Positions 20,607 through 29,818 are shown, numbered from the stretch's first letter. The stretch is DNA of 37,575 nucleotides from Prochlorococcus sp. AH-716-J09 (GCA_028408915.1 JAOOLS010000006.1:1-37575); one strand, 5' to 3'. Numbers and translations: made by a program. Notes: generated from the letters alone by a model not told the origin.

Positions 20607-21736
20607 TGTCCTTAAGTAAAATTAAATTTGATAAAAAAATAGTATTATCATTTTGGATAATATTAATAGCCTTAATTATTGCAGCACCGACTCTTCTCCC
20701 TGTATTTAGACTAAACCTCCTAGGAAGATACTTGTCCTTATCTATAGTTGCACTGGGTGTTGATCTTATCTGGGGATATACAGGTTTACTAAGTCTTGGA
20801 CAAGGTATATTTTTTGCACTAGGTGGATATTGTGCAGCAATGTATTTACAAATAACCAGCTCCTCTGAATTTCCAAATAATATTCCTGAATTTTTTGCTT
20901 TATATGGTGTTGAAAAATTACCTTTTTTCTGGGAGCCGTTTAGATCGCCTGTTTTTACTTTCTTAGCTATCTGGATAATTCCAGCATTGGTTGCAGGTTT
21001 AATTGGATTTCTTGTTTTCAGGAATAGGATCAAAGGGGTTTATTTTTCTATACTAACTCAAGCTTCCCTTCTTGTATTCTTTAACTTCTTTAATGGACAA
21101 CAAAAACTTATAAATGGTACAAATGGATTAAAAACAGATGTAACACAACTATTTGGTCAGATGGTAGGGTCTGAGTCCATGCAAAGAATATTCTTTTGGA
21201 TAACCGCCATACTAGTAATAGCAGCATGGTTTTTTGCAAAGTGGGTAGTTAAAGGAAGATTTGGAAATATCCTTATAGGAATACGAGATGATGAACCAAG
21301 AGTTAGGTTTACAGGATATAATCCAGTTATATTTAAGACGATAATATTTTCTATTGCTGGAAGTCTCGCAGGAATTTCGGGAGCTTTATATACCGTTCAA
21401 TCTGGAATAGTATCCCCTCAATTTATGACGGTTCCCTTTTCTATAGAAATGGTTATATGGGTTGCTGTTGGAGGAAGAGGAACTTTATTGGGAGCAATAC
21501 TAGGAGCAGTTTTCATCAACTACGCAAAAAGTCTAGTAAGTGAAGCTTTGCCTGCCAGCTGGATGTTTATTCAAGGAGGGTTATTTATCTTAGTTGTAAC
21601 AGCTCTCCCAGAAGGAGTTTTAGGATGGATTCAAGGAGATGGTCCTAGGAATCTTCTTCAAAGATTTGGTTTGAAAAGAAAGATTGAAACCTATCCAAGC
21701 TTAGAAGTTAACAATAAGGAGGTGAATAATGAATAA
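20606..21736 (+). CDS. urtC: Urea ABC transporter permease UrtC
   Basis: ORF; 'GVDLIWGYTGLLSLGQGIFFALGGYCAAMYL', overlaps urtB stop (TAATG). Confidence 0.96.
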   Translation: MSLSKIKFDKKIVLSFWIILIALIIAAPTLLPVFRLNLLGRYLSLSIVALGVDLIWGYTGLLSLGQGIFFALGGYCAAMYLQITSSSEFPNNIPEFFALYGVEKLPFFWEPFRSPVFTFLAIWIIPALVAGLIGFLVFRNRIKGVYFSILTQASLLVFFNFFNGQQKLINGTNGLKTDVTQLFGQMVGSESMQRIFFWITAILVIAAWFFAKWVVKGRFGNILIGIRDDEPRVRFTGYNPVIFKTIIFSIAGSLAGISGALYTVQSGIVSPQFMTVPFSIEMVIWVAVGGRGTLLGAILGAVFINYAKSLVSEALPASWMFIQGGLFILVVTALPEGVLGWIQGDGPRNLLQRFGLKRKIETYPSLEVNNKEVNNE

Positions 21737-22478
21737 TAAAGATCTTCTAAATTTAATAGATATTACTGTTAGTTTCGAGGGTTTTTTAGCTCTCAACAAA
21801 CTTAATTTAAATTTGAAGAAAGGAGAATTAAGAGCTGTAATAGGACCCAATGGCGCGGGTAAAACAACATTTCTTGATGTAATAACTGGAAAGGTTAAGC
21901 CAACAAAAGGTGAAGTGATTTTTAAAGGTAAATCTTTAGTAGGTAGAAAGGAACATAAAATAGCCAGACTTGGAGTTGGAAGAAAGTTCCAAAGTCCAAG
22001 AATCTTTGAAAATCTAACAGTTAAAGAAAATCTTGAAATATCGGTGACAACTCCTAAAAGTCCCTTAAACCTTATAAACAAAAGTATAAAAGATGAGCAA
22101 CTTAATGAGATTGATCGTCTTATGAAGATTGTTAATTTAGCTCAAAAAGTTGATTCTAAAGCTGGATCTTTGTCTCATGGCCAAAAACAATGGCTCGAGA
22201 TAGCCATGTTAGTAGGACAAAAACCAGATTTAATGTTAGTTGATGAACCTGTTGCCGGTTTAACTGATGAAGAAACAGATCTTACAGCTGATTTATTAAA
22301 ATCTTTATCAGGCGAAAATACTGTAGTGGTAATAGATCACGATATGGAATTTATAAGAAGACTTGATAGTAATGTTTCAGTATTAAATCAGGGCACAGTA
22401 CTATGTGAGGGAACAATGGAAACCATACAAAAAGACAAAAAAGTTATTGATGTTTATTTAGGAAGACCTGAGGACTAG
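21729..22478 (+). CDS. urtD: Urea ABC transporter ATPase UrtD
   Basis: ORF; 'GPNGAGKTTFLDVITGK', 'GRKFQSPRIFENLTV', 'LSHGQKQWLEIAMLV'. Confidence 0.96.
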   Translation: MNNKDLLNLIDITVSFEGFLALNKLNLNLKKGELRAVIGPNGAGKTTFLDVITGKVKPTKGEVIFKGKSLVGRKEHKIARLGVGRKFQSPRIFENLTVKENLEISVTTPKSPLNLINKSIKDEQLNEIDRLMKIVNLAQKVDSKAGSLSHGQKQWLEIAMLVGQKPDLMLVDEPVAGLTDEETDLTADLLKSLSGENTVVVIDHDMEFIRRLDSNVSVLNQGTVLCEGTMETIQKDKKVIDVYLGRPED

Positions 22479-22480
22479 TC

Positions 22481-23191
22481 ATGGAAAATTTACTCGAAAT
22501 AAAATCGTTAAATACTTATTATGGCGAGAGTCATATTCTTAGAGATGTAGATTTAAATGTTAAATCAGGAGAAATGGTTTGTTTGATTGGAAGAAATGGA
22601 GTTGGCAAAACAACTTTATTGAAATCACTAATTGGTTTGTTAAAACAAAAAAAAGGAGATATTTATTTGATTGGTGAAAATATCAACAGAAAAGCTCCTC
22701 ATCAGAGGGCTAGGAAAGGAATGGCTTACGTTCCTCAAGGAAGAGAAATTATTCCATACCTATCAGTTGAAGAGAATCTTATGTTAGGGATGGAGTCTCT
22801 ACCGGGTGGATTATCTAAGAACAAGAAAATAGATCCATTTATCTATGATCTCTTCCCAATTCTTAAAGATTTTCTTCAAAGGAAAGGAGGAGATCTTAGT
22901 GGAGGACAACAACAGCAATTAGCTATTGCAAGAGCATTGCTAGGCAAACCTCAACTTCTATTGCTTGACGAACCAACGGAAGGTATTCAGCCAAATATAG
23001 TTTTAGACATTGAAAATGCAATTAACCAGATAATTAGAGATACAGGAATTGGCGTTTTATTAGTTGAACAACATTTGCATTTTGTAAGACAAGCCAATAG
23101 ATATTATGCGATGCAAAGAGGAGGTATTGTGGCTAGCGGAAATACTAGTGAGTTGAGTCAAGCGGTTATTGATAAATTCTTGAGTGTTTAA
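22481..23191 (+). CDS. urtE: Urea ABC transporter ATPase UrtE
   Basis: ORF; 'GRNGVGKTTLLKSL', 'YVPQGREIIPYLSVEENL', 'LSGGQQQQLAIARAL'. Confidence 0.96.
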   Translation: MENLLEIKSLNTYYGESHILRDVDLNVKSGEMVCLIGRNGVGKTTLLKSLIGLLKQKKGDIYLIGENINRKAPHQRARKGMAYVPQGREIIPYLSVEENLMLGMESLPGGLSKNKKIDPFIYDLFPILKDFLQRKGGDLSGGQQQQLAIARALLGKPQLLLLDEPTEGIQPNIVLDIENAINQIIRDTGIGVLLVEQHLHFVRQANRYYAMQRGGIVASGNTSELSQAVIDKFLSV

Positions 23192-23224
23192 TAGATGATT
23201 ATTTAAATTAATAAAAATAAGTAT

Positions 23225-23404
23225 TCATTTTTCGCATCTTATAAGGTCTATACTGTTTGGATGTTCATTTATATACTTATTAAATTCCATGGCTAGTGTT
23301 CTAGCCTCGTAAGCGTCAAAAGCATAAAAACAGTTTTCTAATCTAATATTTTGAAAATCACGGTAATGCACTGTATATGGCTTCAACATATTATTTTTGT
23401 TCAT
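23225..23404 (-). CDS. Small hypothetical protein (59 aa), unlisted
   Basis: Manual translation MNKNNMLKPYTVHYRDFQNIRLENCFYAFDAYEARTLAMEFNKYINEHPNSIDLIRCEK*. Confidence 0.6.
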   Translation of the reverse strand: MNKNNMLKPYTVHYRDFQNIRLENCFYAFDAYEARTLAMEFNKYINEHPNSIDLIRCEK

Positions 23405-23540
23405 TTTAATTTGCTAAAAAGCAATTATGTATATTTCAACCATGCATATATTCGTAAATTTAAAGCACAACTTTTGTTGTTATCAAAATATATTGAATTA
23501 AATTATGTAATTAAAAATACTTAATAAAGAAAAAAAGTAA

Positions 23541-23651
23541 TTAATCTATTTTTTTTTTAGGATCTTTCTTTTTACCTTCTATTAAAAATACAAATTTAGA
23601 TAAAATAAGTCCAAAAACTGGGGCCCAAAACTTTTCATAAAAAAATTTCAT
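23541..23651 (-). CDS. Small hypothetical protein (36 aa) with one TM-like segment
   Basis: Manual translation MKFFYEKFWAPVFGLILSKFVFLIEGKKKDPKKKID*. Confidence 0.45.
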   Translation of the reverse strand: MKFFYEKFWAPVFGLILSKFVFLIEGKKKDPKKKID

Positions 23652-23657
23652 AAAAAA

Positions 23658-23831
23658 TTAAGCAGCTAATGATTCGCCATCTTCAATTTCAGTTTTATTA
23701 ATACACTGCAAATCTGTCGAATTAAATAAATATTGCATAAGCAGAAAATCAAGTTCCCCTTTCAACAAATTAACATCGGATGAAAGTAGATCATCAACAA
23801 AATCATCAAAAGTATCTGAAAGAAGGTTCAC
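23658..23831 (-). CDS. Small acidic hypothetical protein (57 aa, GTG start)
   Basis: Manual translation (V/M)NLLSDTFDDFVDDLLSSDVNLLKGELDFLLMQYLFNSTDLQCINKTEIEDGESLAA*. Confidence 0.55.
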   Translation of the reverse strand: MNLLSDTFDDFVDDLLSSDVNLLKGELDFLLMQYLFNSTDLQCINKTEIEDGESLAA

Positions 23832-24011
23832 AATTAAAAAATTATTTTTGGTATTATCATCGCATTAACAGTAAAAGTCAACCAAATTCTAAAATTAATT
23901 TTTGAATTTTTTGAAAATTTATTATTCAAGACTAAAAAATTAAATAATAAATATAAACAAACAAAATAACAGATTTAATAGCAAGCTTAAGGTCTTTGAA
24001 TTAAATTCCAT

Positions 24012-24107
24012 TTATCTTACTTTTCTTAATTTTATATCTCTCCTGATTTGCATTATCAAAAAGGCAATACACATATTTGCTAAAAAGAAATTTAAAGGAT
24101 TCATCAT
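24012..24107 (-). CDS. Very small hydrophobic-basic ORF (31 aa)
   Basis: Manual translation MMNPLNFFLANMCIAFLIMQIRRDIKLRKVR*. Confidence 0.35.
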   Translation of the reverse strand: MMNPLNFFLANMCIAFLIMQIRRDIKLRKVR

Positions 24108-24233
24108 CAAACCTTTTAATATATTTATAGCAAAACTATTGATGTGCCAATTAGGAAAGAATCACTTAAAAATTTTTTAAACGTAATAAATTTTATAGCA
24201 ATCAATTTTGATATTAGTAGCTAATTTTAAATA

Positions 24234-24548
24234 TCATTTTTTAATTAGCTCGAAGTAACCATTTTTATTTAATAAGTACTTATCAAACCAAAGGCTTAAT
24301 AGGTTGTCTAATCCTATTCCATTCATTTTATTTATTTGCGAAGTCTTATAGTCTGAGAGTGCAAGCAATAAATACGGAAAAATCATATCAGAAACTCCTT
24401 TGGGCAGTTTTTCTAAAGGTACTCCATGCGCTCTATCCCATAAAATTTGCATATCCTGAGAAAACAAAGAACTCCAATAACTAAAATTACAATATAACTT
24501 GTCTGGAGGGAGTAGGTTTACAGATAGAAATGGGAGAGATGAATTCAT
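24234..24548 (-). CDS. Hypothetical protein
   Basis: ORF 104 aa, protein-like composition, no recognised domain. Confidence 0.65.
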   Translation of the reverse strand: MNSSLPFLSVNLLPPDKLYCNFSYWSSLFSQDMQILWDRAHGVPLEKLPKGVSDMIFPYLLLALSDYKTSQINKMNGIGLDNLLSLWFDKYLLNKNGYFELIKK

Positions 24549-24673
24549 AGTAATAAATATTTTATAGATTAATTGAATTTAGGTTTTTAAAATTGTGAAA
24601 AATAACTATAAATATGCAAATCTCCTGTGACTACAAATTAAAGTTAACACAAAGTGCATCACTTAGCAACACT

Positions 24674-25075
24674 TTATATAGTATGATATTTATCCATCAT
24701 TTCCTGAAACTTTAGAAATGATAAAAACTTTTTATAAGTCTGCAAGTCAAAAGCCTCCTGATTCTCCTCATTTAAGTGGGTTGATTTACTAGGTATGGAA
24801 TGATTCCCTATGTTATTATCAATTGAGAATTTGGCTTTATCTAAAAAGTCACCAGAATTATCAAATAAGTTTTGTGGATTGTCTTCATTTTGTTTATATA
24901 ATTGAGTTGCTTTACCATTTTTTTTATTAAATATACCTCTTATAGAAAGTGCTTCTTCTACCAAAATACTTATTATTTTTGAATTACTTAAATTGTTTTC
25001 TATGCTCAACTTGTCAATTATTCTCATAACATCTTCTCTAGGAATAAAACCAACTCTTTTTTTCTTGGTAGGCAT
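24674..25075 (-). CDS. Putative ribbon-helix-helix DNA-binding protein
   Basis: ORF; N-terminus 'KKKRVGFIPREDVMRIIDKLSIENNLSNSKIISILVEEAL' resembles the RHH/CopG fold; C-terminal tail unassigned. Confidence 0.55.
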   Translation of the reverse strand: MPTKKKRVGFIPREDVMRIIDKLSIENNLSNSKIISILVEEALSIRGIFNKKNGKATQLYKQNEDNPQNLFDNSGDFLDKAKFSIDNNIGNHSIPSKSTHLNEENQEAFDLQTYKKFLSFLKFQEMMDKYHTI

Positions 25076-25145
25076 TTAAAAATTAATTAAAGTTCAGCAC
25101 TTGACTGTAATAAGTGTTGCACTATATTCATTATAAGTCAATTAA

Positions 25146-25301
25146 ATGCTAATGATTTTACCAACAACCTTACTTTTAGGAGCCCTTGGATATCTTTTCT
25201 ACACCTCAAAAAAAGAACTCTCACTAGATCACCATGACCATCTAGAAAACCAAAAAGAGAATGATGATTTGTATAAAGATTTGGAAGATCTATTTATTTA
25301 A
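25146..25301 (+). CDS. Small membrane-anchored hypothetical protein (51 aa), unlisted
   Basis: Manual translation MLMILPTTLLLGALGYLFYTSKKELSLDHHDHLENQKENDDLYKDLEDLFI*. Confidence 0.55.
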   Translation: MLMILPTTLLLGALGYLFYTSKKELSLDHHDHLENQKENDDLYKDLEDLFI

Positions 25302-25397
25302 AATTACTGTATGTGCATTAAAGAACTTTGTTTCTTGACTAAAGATATACAAAACCTTAAACATAATTAAAATAATAATAATAAAGCAATTAATTCA

Positions 25398-25694
25398 ATG
25401 ACTGTCCATCAAGATTATGAAATAAAAATCAATCTAAATGAATTGATCGAAAAGAGAATCCCATGTTGTGATTTACTGCATCCAGATCATTGTCTAACAG
25501 AAAAACAAGTCTCTGAAATTGCACATGATATTCGTATGGATTTAAATTTACATGATCTTTATAAGCAAGTGGATCAACATATTATGAATTATGTAAATGC
25601 AGCCGGAATTGACAACAAAGATCATTGGGTTGAACCTCATCTTCCAGATTTGGAAAGAAATTTAAAAGAAGAAGTTGGAATAGAGTTTGATTAA
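25398..25694 (+). CDS. Hypothetical protein
   Basis: ORF 98 aa, no recognised domain. Confidence 0.7.
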   Translation: MTVHQDYEIKINLNELIEKRIPCCDLLHPDHCLTEKQVSEIAHDIRMDLNLHDLYKQVDQHIMNYVNAAGIDNKDHWVEPHLPDLERNLKEEVGIEFD

Positions 25695-25715
25695 ACTTTT
25701 TTCTTAAAAAAGAAA

Positions 25716-25865
25716 TTAATATATGTATTTTTTTTCCAAATCATCTATTAATTTATAAATACTTTTAGGGGATCTCTTTCTTCTTTTGAAAATTGTAAAA
25801 ACTATAAATCCAATAAAAACTGCAAAAATAGTAGTGAAAATAATAATTTCATGATCCATAACCAT
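25716..25865 (-). CDS. Small single-TM hypothetical protein (49 aa), unlisted
   Basis: Manual translation MVMDHEIIIFTTIFAVFIGFIVFTIFKRRKRSPKSIYKLIDDLEKKYIY*. Confidence 0.5.
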   Translation of the reverse strand: MVMDHEIIIFTTIFAVFIGFIVFTIFKRRKRSPKSIYKLIDDLEKKYIY

Positions 25866-26004
25866 CAAACAGAAGCATATTATTTAAATTATTAAAAAGT
25901 CTGCATGGATAAAATAGGTACTTTATACAAATATTTTTAACTATAAACAATTAAGATTTTTTATAAAAAAGTGAAAGAACAAAAAATTTTTTTTAAATTA
26001 TGTA

Positions 26005-26214
26005 ATGATAAATTTTAATTCAATAAAGATAATGATTAATTATTTTGCCTTAACAGTAACTGAGATGGGAATCGGTAAAATAGAATTAGCAGTTATTGGA
26101 TCAGTAATATTAATATTTCCAATTTTGTTTGTTTATGCATCTAAAAACCTTGATGCTAAGGGGGTCTTTGAATGGATGATGGAGAAACCCAATGATTGGA
26201 TAGGTAAAAAATAA
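26005..26214 (+). CDS. Small single-TM hypothetical protein (start may be at 26032)
   Basis: ORF; 'IELAVIGSVILIFPILFVYASKNLDAKGVFEWMMEKPNDWIGKK'. Confidence 0.55.
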   Translation: MINFNSIKIMINYFALTVTEMGIGKIELAVIGSVILIFPILFVYASKNLDAKGVFEWMMEKPNDWIGKK

Positions 26215-26235
26215 GACTTTAAAAATTTACATTTT

Positions 26236-26577
26236 CTAGTTAAATTTTAAATTTTCTAAATTACTAATTTCAAAATCATAAACCTGGCAACTATTTTCTA
26301 AATTATTAACTATTGTATTTTTTAGAAGAGAATAATCTATCAACTTATTGAGTTTGTTATTTTTAAATTCCTTATTGGTCTCTCCAATAGCAAAAGCCAA
26401 AGCTCCTTCATAAGAAATACCGAATTTGGTAGTGTTGCAGTAAGTTTTAGTGAATTTGTTAGAAATCTTTTTAGTATACTTTTCAAGAGTTTTAGAAGAA
26501 GTATCTAATGAGTAAACTGGACTACTAAATAGAAAAAGCAAAGTTAAAGTGAATATCGCAAAAACCTTTTTAATCAT
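26236..26577 (-). CDS. Exported hypothetical protein
   Basis: ORF with signal peptide MIKKVFAIFTLTLLFLFSSPVYS. Confidence 0.65.
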   Translation of the reverse strand: MIKKVFAIFTLTLLFLFSSPVYSLDTSSKTLEKYTKKISNKFTKTYCNTTKFGISYEGALAFAIGETNKEFKNNKLNKLIDYSLLKNTIVNNLENSCQVYDFEISNLENLKFN

Positions 26578-26928
26578 AATATTACAAAAATTGCAAATTT
26601 AATATAGTTTAAAATTTAACTCTGCAGACTATGTTTTATTAAAAATTTATTAACCACAACAGCTATTTCATATTTTGGATGATAAAAACTCTCTAAATGA
26701 GTATTTTATAGTTTGAATTTTTTTCGGTAATTTTTTTAAAAAACGCCTTAATGCTTTTGGCATAATAAAAAATCTATATCAATAATTAATAGATACCAAA
26801 TAATACATAAGTATTCAATAAATAATTTTCATAAAATAAGTAAATTAATTATTAAATATATGGATGAGCTATGGAAATGTATTTAAACATGAATTATTGT
26901 TTAATAAAGTATTAAATACAAAATTAAT

Positions 26929-27123
26929 ATGGCACTACCAGAACTTATTTATGCTCCTACAGATGGTGGAACAATACATAGATATGAAATTAGTGGTGGC
27001 AAGAGAAAATTCTTAAGATTTATAGGTTGTTATTTGGGTCAATGTAATTTCCACAAAAATATTGATGATGCTATTGATTACATAAAAAATTTGAAAGAAT
27101 CACAAAAGATACAAAAAACATGA
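26929..27123 (+). CDS. Small hypothetical protein
   Basis: ORF 64 aa MALPELIYAPTDGGTIHRYEISGGKRKFLRF... Confidence 0.6.
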   Translation: MALPELIYAPTDGGTIHRYEISGGKRKFLRFIGCYLGQCNFHKNIDDAIDYIKNLKESQKIQKT

Positions 27124-27281
27124 AATAAAGTTACATAGATACGATAGAGACTCAATATTTTTCGATAACTACATAATTATTGCTACAAATAATAGAGAAT
27201 TTTCTTTTTATAAGAAATTGATTATTTACTTGGGTTATAGTTCCGAAAGATAAACAGTCATTTAAAAAAAGAAATTAATTT

Positions 27282-28604
27282 ATGGAAAACAGACAAATTA
27301 ATTTTTTTAAATCAAAAGACTTTAATACCGTTCTTAAGCCATTTAAAAAAGGAACGGTAGTAAAAATTGACTCGTTTGATATTAGAGAAAATCAAAAAGA
27401 TTTAAATATAGGTTTATTTGGTTGGTATGCAATTTGTCCCTCTAAAGAACTAAAAAAAAATAAGCTATATTATTTTTCACTCTATGATGTGCCTCTTGTT
27501 CTTTATAGAGATGAAAATAAAAACATTAGGTGCATTAAAAATATTTGTCCACATAGAGGAGCCTCCTTTTTTGGAGGGACCTTATCAGATGGAGTAATAA
27601 CTTGTCCATATCATGGAGCTAAGTTTTCATCTGGAGGAAGTTGCCAAAATCTCGACAGAATAACATGTCGCCATATTGTTGATAATAACTACGATAATTA
27701 CGCCAAAAGAATTCATTTATCTCAATACAAAACTTCAGAAAAAAATGGATATATTTTTGTACATTTTTCTAAAACATCTGAGACTGATTTAAACAATATA
27801 AGTGAAGATACACCTATAAGTAACTACGAATTATATAACAATGGTTTTACACATAAGGATTATGTCTTTGAGGAGGTATTAGTCGACTTCAAATGTGATT
27901 GGTCAAGGATTATTGAAAATCACCTAGATATTCTTCATATCTTTTGGGTTCATGGCGATACAATACCAGATAAAGATGTGAATAAAAACGTATTAGTTAG
28001 TTTTAACCAGAAAATTAATATTAATCCCAAATACATTGAAAGTATTTATTATTACAAGAATGATCCTACTAAAGAATTTATTCGGATAAAATACATACCT
28101 CCAGGAAGGATATTAATTTACAAAGGCGATCCTTCCTCATCAAGATATTTACAAGTTTTAGATCATATTCCTCTAGGAAACAATAAAGCAAGAGTCATAG
28201 TGAGACACTACAGGAAATTTCTACAAAATAAACTGATTAATAATCTCTTATTATTTAAAGAGACTCAAAGAAAGATTTTTTATAAGATATTCGATGAGGA
28301 TTATATGATATTAAAAACACAAACATATAATCACGATATGGGATTTATAAGTAAGGATGAAATAAAATTATTAGGAGAAGATAGGATAATAAATTATTTT
28401 TGGAAGTGGTACAAGAAGTCTGAAGATAAAGATGAACCATGGAAAAATATTAACAAAACCCAAAATCTTGATGTATATGACAAAGTTATATTGAAATATC
28501 CTCCTGAGATTAAGAAGTTGGAAATTGCAAATAATATAGATATTATTAGAAAAACATTTGTAAGATTTGCTGCTCCGCTTATATTTTTTATGTTAATAAT
28601 ATAA
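27282..28604 (+). CDS. Rieske non-haem iron oxygenase (PaO/Tic55-like) with C-terminal TM segment
   Basis: ORF; Rieske motif 'CPHRGASFFGGTLSDGVITCPYHG', mononuclear Fe motif 'IIENHLDILHIFWVHG', C-terminal 'FAAPLIFFMLII'. Confidence 0.88.
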   Translation: MENRQINFFKSKDFNTVLKPFKKGTVVKIDSFDIRENQKDLNIGLFGWYAICPSKELKKNKLYYFSLYDVPLVLYRDENKNIRCIKNICPHRGASFFGGTLSDGVITCPYHGAKFSSGGSCQNLDRITCRHIVDNNYDNYAKRIHLSQYKTSEKNGYIFVHFSKTSETDLNNISEDTPISNYELYNNGFTHKDYVFEEVLVDFKCDWSRIIENHLDILHIFWVHGDTIPDKDVNKNVLVSFNQKININPKYIESIYYYKNDPTKEFIRIKYIPPGRILIYKGDPSSSRYLQVLDHIPLGNNKARVIVRHYRKFLQNKLINNLLLFKETQRKIFYKIFDEDYMILKTQTYNHDMGFISKDEIKLLGEDRIINYFWKWYKKSEDKDEPWKNINKTQNLDVYDKVILKYPPEIKKLEIANNIDIIRKTFVRFAAPLIFFMLII

Positions 28605-28606
28605 TA

Positions 28607-28708
28607 ATGAAGAAAGTAGATAGACCTTCATGGTTGAATTGGCTTTATCTCTTTATATTTATTTTAAGCTCGATTCAATTGATTATATTTTGGAGTAATA
28701 AATTTTAG
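28607..28708 (+). CDS. Tiny single-TM protein (33 aa) between Rieske oxygenase and ABC ATPase, unlisted
   Basis: Manual translation MKKVDRPSWLNWLYLFIFILSSIQLIIFWSNKF*; TAG overlaps GTG start of next gene. Confidence 0.55.
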   Translation: MKKVDRPSWLNWLYLFIFILSSIQLIIFWSNKF

Positions 28709-29496
28709 TGTTCAATAAATTTTGGTTTGACGCAAAAAATATAAATTGTTTTAAAAATGGCTTTAGAGTAATTAAAGATTTAAATTTAAAGATATCGTAT
28801 TCAGAAAATGTAATATTAATAGGACCAAATGGTTCAGGTAAATCATCCTTAATTGAAATAATTAATAGAAACATATACCCAGTAGTAGCTAATGAATCAA
28901 AGCTGAAGATATTTGACAAAGAACTTATAAATTTATGGGAACTAAGAAATAAAATAAGTACCGTAAATAATGATATAAAAAATAGAATAAATCCAAATTT
29001 ACAAGTTTTTGATTTAATTTTAAGTGGACTATATGGAAGATATTGTTACATACAAAATAAATCTGAAAGAGATTCTTATAAGGTTGAAAAAATCATGAAG
29101 AAAATGAATATTTCTAATTTATCAAAAAAAAATTTTTCCTATTTATCAGATGGAGAAAAACAAATTTCTCTCATTGCAAGGGCATTAATCAAAAAACCGC
29201 AAATCTTAATCCTAGATGAACCAATTGCAAATTTAGATTATAAATCAAAGTTTTTTGTAATTGATAAGGTTAATGAATTATCGAAATTAAATACGAAAAT
29301 TTTATGCGTCACTCATGATATTTCAACGATAACCGAAATTTATGACCGGGTCATAATGCTAAAAGATGGCAAAATAATCGCTGATGGAGATCAAAATAAG
29401 GTTATGAATAGTGAAAATTTAAATAAGTTATTTGGTATTCAAGTAGAAATCACCAATAATAATGGACTTTGGAATATAAGCAAATTATCTAGATAA
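28708..29496 (+). CDS. ABC transporter ATP-binding protein (YlmA/ModF-like), no adjacent permease
   Basis: ORF, GTG start; Walker A GPNGSGKSS, signature YLSDGEKQ, Walker B ILILDEP. Confidence 0.85.
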   Translation: MFNKFWFDAKNINCFKNGFRVIKDLNLKISYSENVILIGPNGSGKSSLIEIINRNIYPVVANESKLKIFDKELINLWELRNKISTVNNDIKNRINPNLQVFDLILSGLYGRYCYIQNKSERDSYKVEKIMKKMNISNLSKKNFSYLSDGEKQISLIARALIKKPQILILDEPIANLDYKSKFFVIDKVNELSKLNTKILCVTHDISTITEIYDRVIMLKDGKIIADGDQNKVMNSENLNKLFGIQVEITNNNGLWNISKLSR

Positions 29497-29677
29497 CAAT
29501 TATAAAAATAACTATCGCAATAGCAAGAAATACTAATTTTTTACTTTTTAAAAATGAAGAGGATTTATTTTTAAATGAAGAAGATCCACATTTTGAACAT
29601 ACTATCTTACCTCCTAAAGATCGGTCTGAGACGAATGAAGAACTTCCACAATTAAAACAAACTCTATTTACACTCAT
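29489..29677 (-). CDS. Zinc-ribbon protein with C-terminal TM anchor
   Basis: ORF; CFNCGSSSF...CSKCGSSSF (two CxxC) followed by hydrophobic tail LVFLAIAIVIFIIVI. Confidence 0.65.
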   Translation of the reverse strand: MSVNRVCFNCGSSSFVSDRSLGGKIVCSKCGSSSFKNKSSSFLKSKKLVFLAIAIVIFIIVI

Positions 29678-29754
29678 CTAAAATAAAATTTTTAGCAATT
29701 CTATCTACATTATATTGCTAAATACTATGTAAAGAAAAACTTCAGAATCAATAT

Positions 29755-29773
29755 GATAATGAGAATCTATTGC
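29755..29773. promoter_or_regulatory. Fur-box-like element 1
   Basis: GATAATGAGAATCTATTGC; 13/19 to GATAATGATAATCATTATC by hand alignment. Confidence 0.5.
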
Positions 29774-29799
29774 AATAAGTAAATTAATAGTGCATAATT

Positions 29800-29818
29800 G
29801 ATAATAATTCTCATTATC
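29800..29818. promoter_or_regulatory. Fur-box-like palindrome 2 upstream of Crp-family gene
   Basis: GATAATAATTCTCATTATC; 16/19 to canonical Fur box, dyad-symmetric. Confidence 0.75.

Noticed and set aside
20563-21033. 156-aa minus-strand ORF
   Set aside because: Antisense to urtC; no recognisable protein features.
26668-26763. 31-aa basic ORF MPKALRRFLKKLPKKIQTIKYSFREFLSSKI*
   Set aside because: Too short and AT/Lys-rich to separate from chance without conservation data.
27127-27252. Start-less open frame ...HRYDRDSIFFDNYIIIATNNREFSFYKKLIIYLGYSSER*
   Set aside because: No ATG/GTG/TTG start in frame; could be a gene remnant but evidence is too thin.
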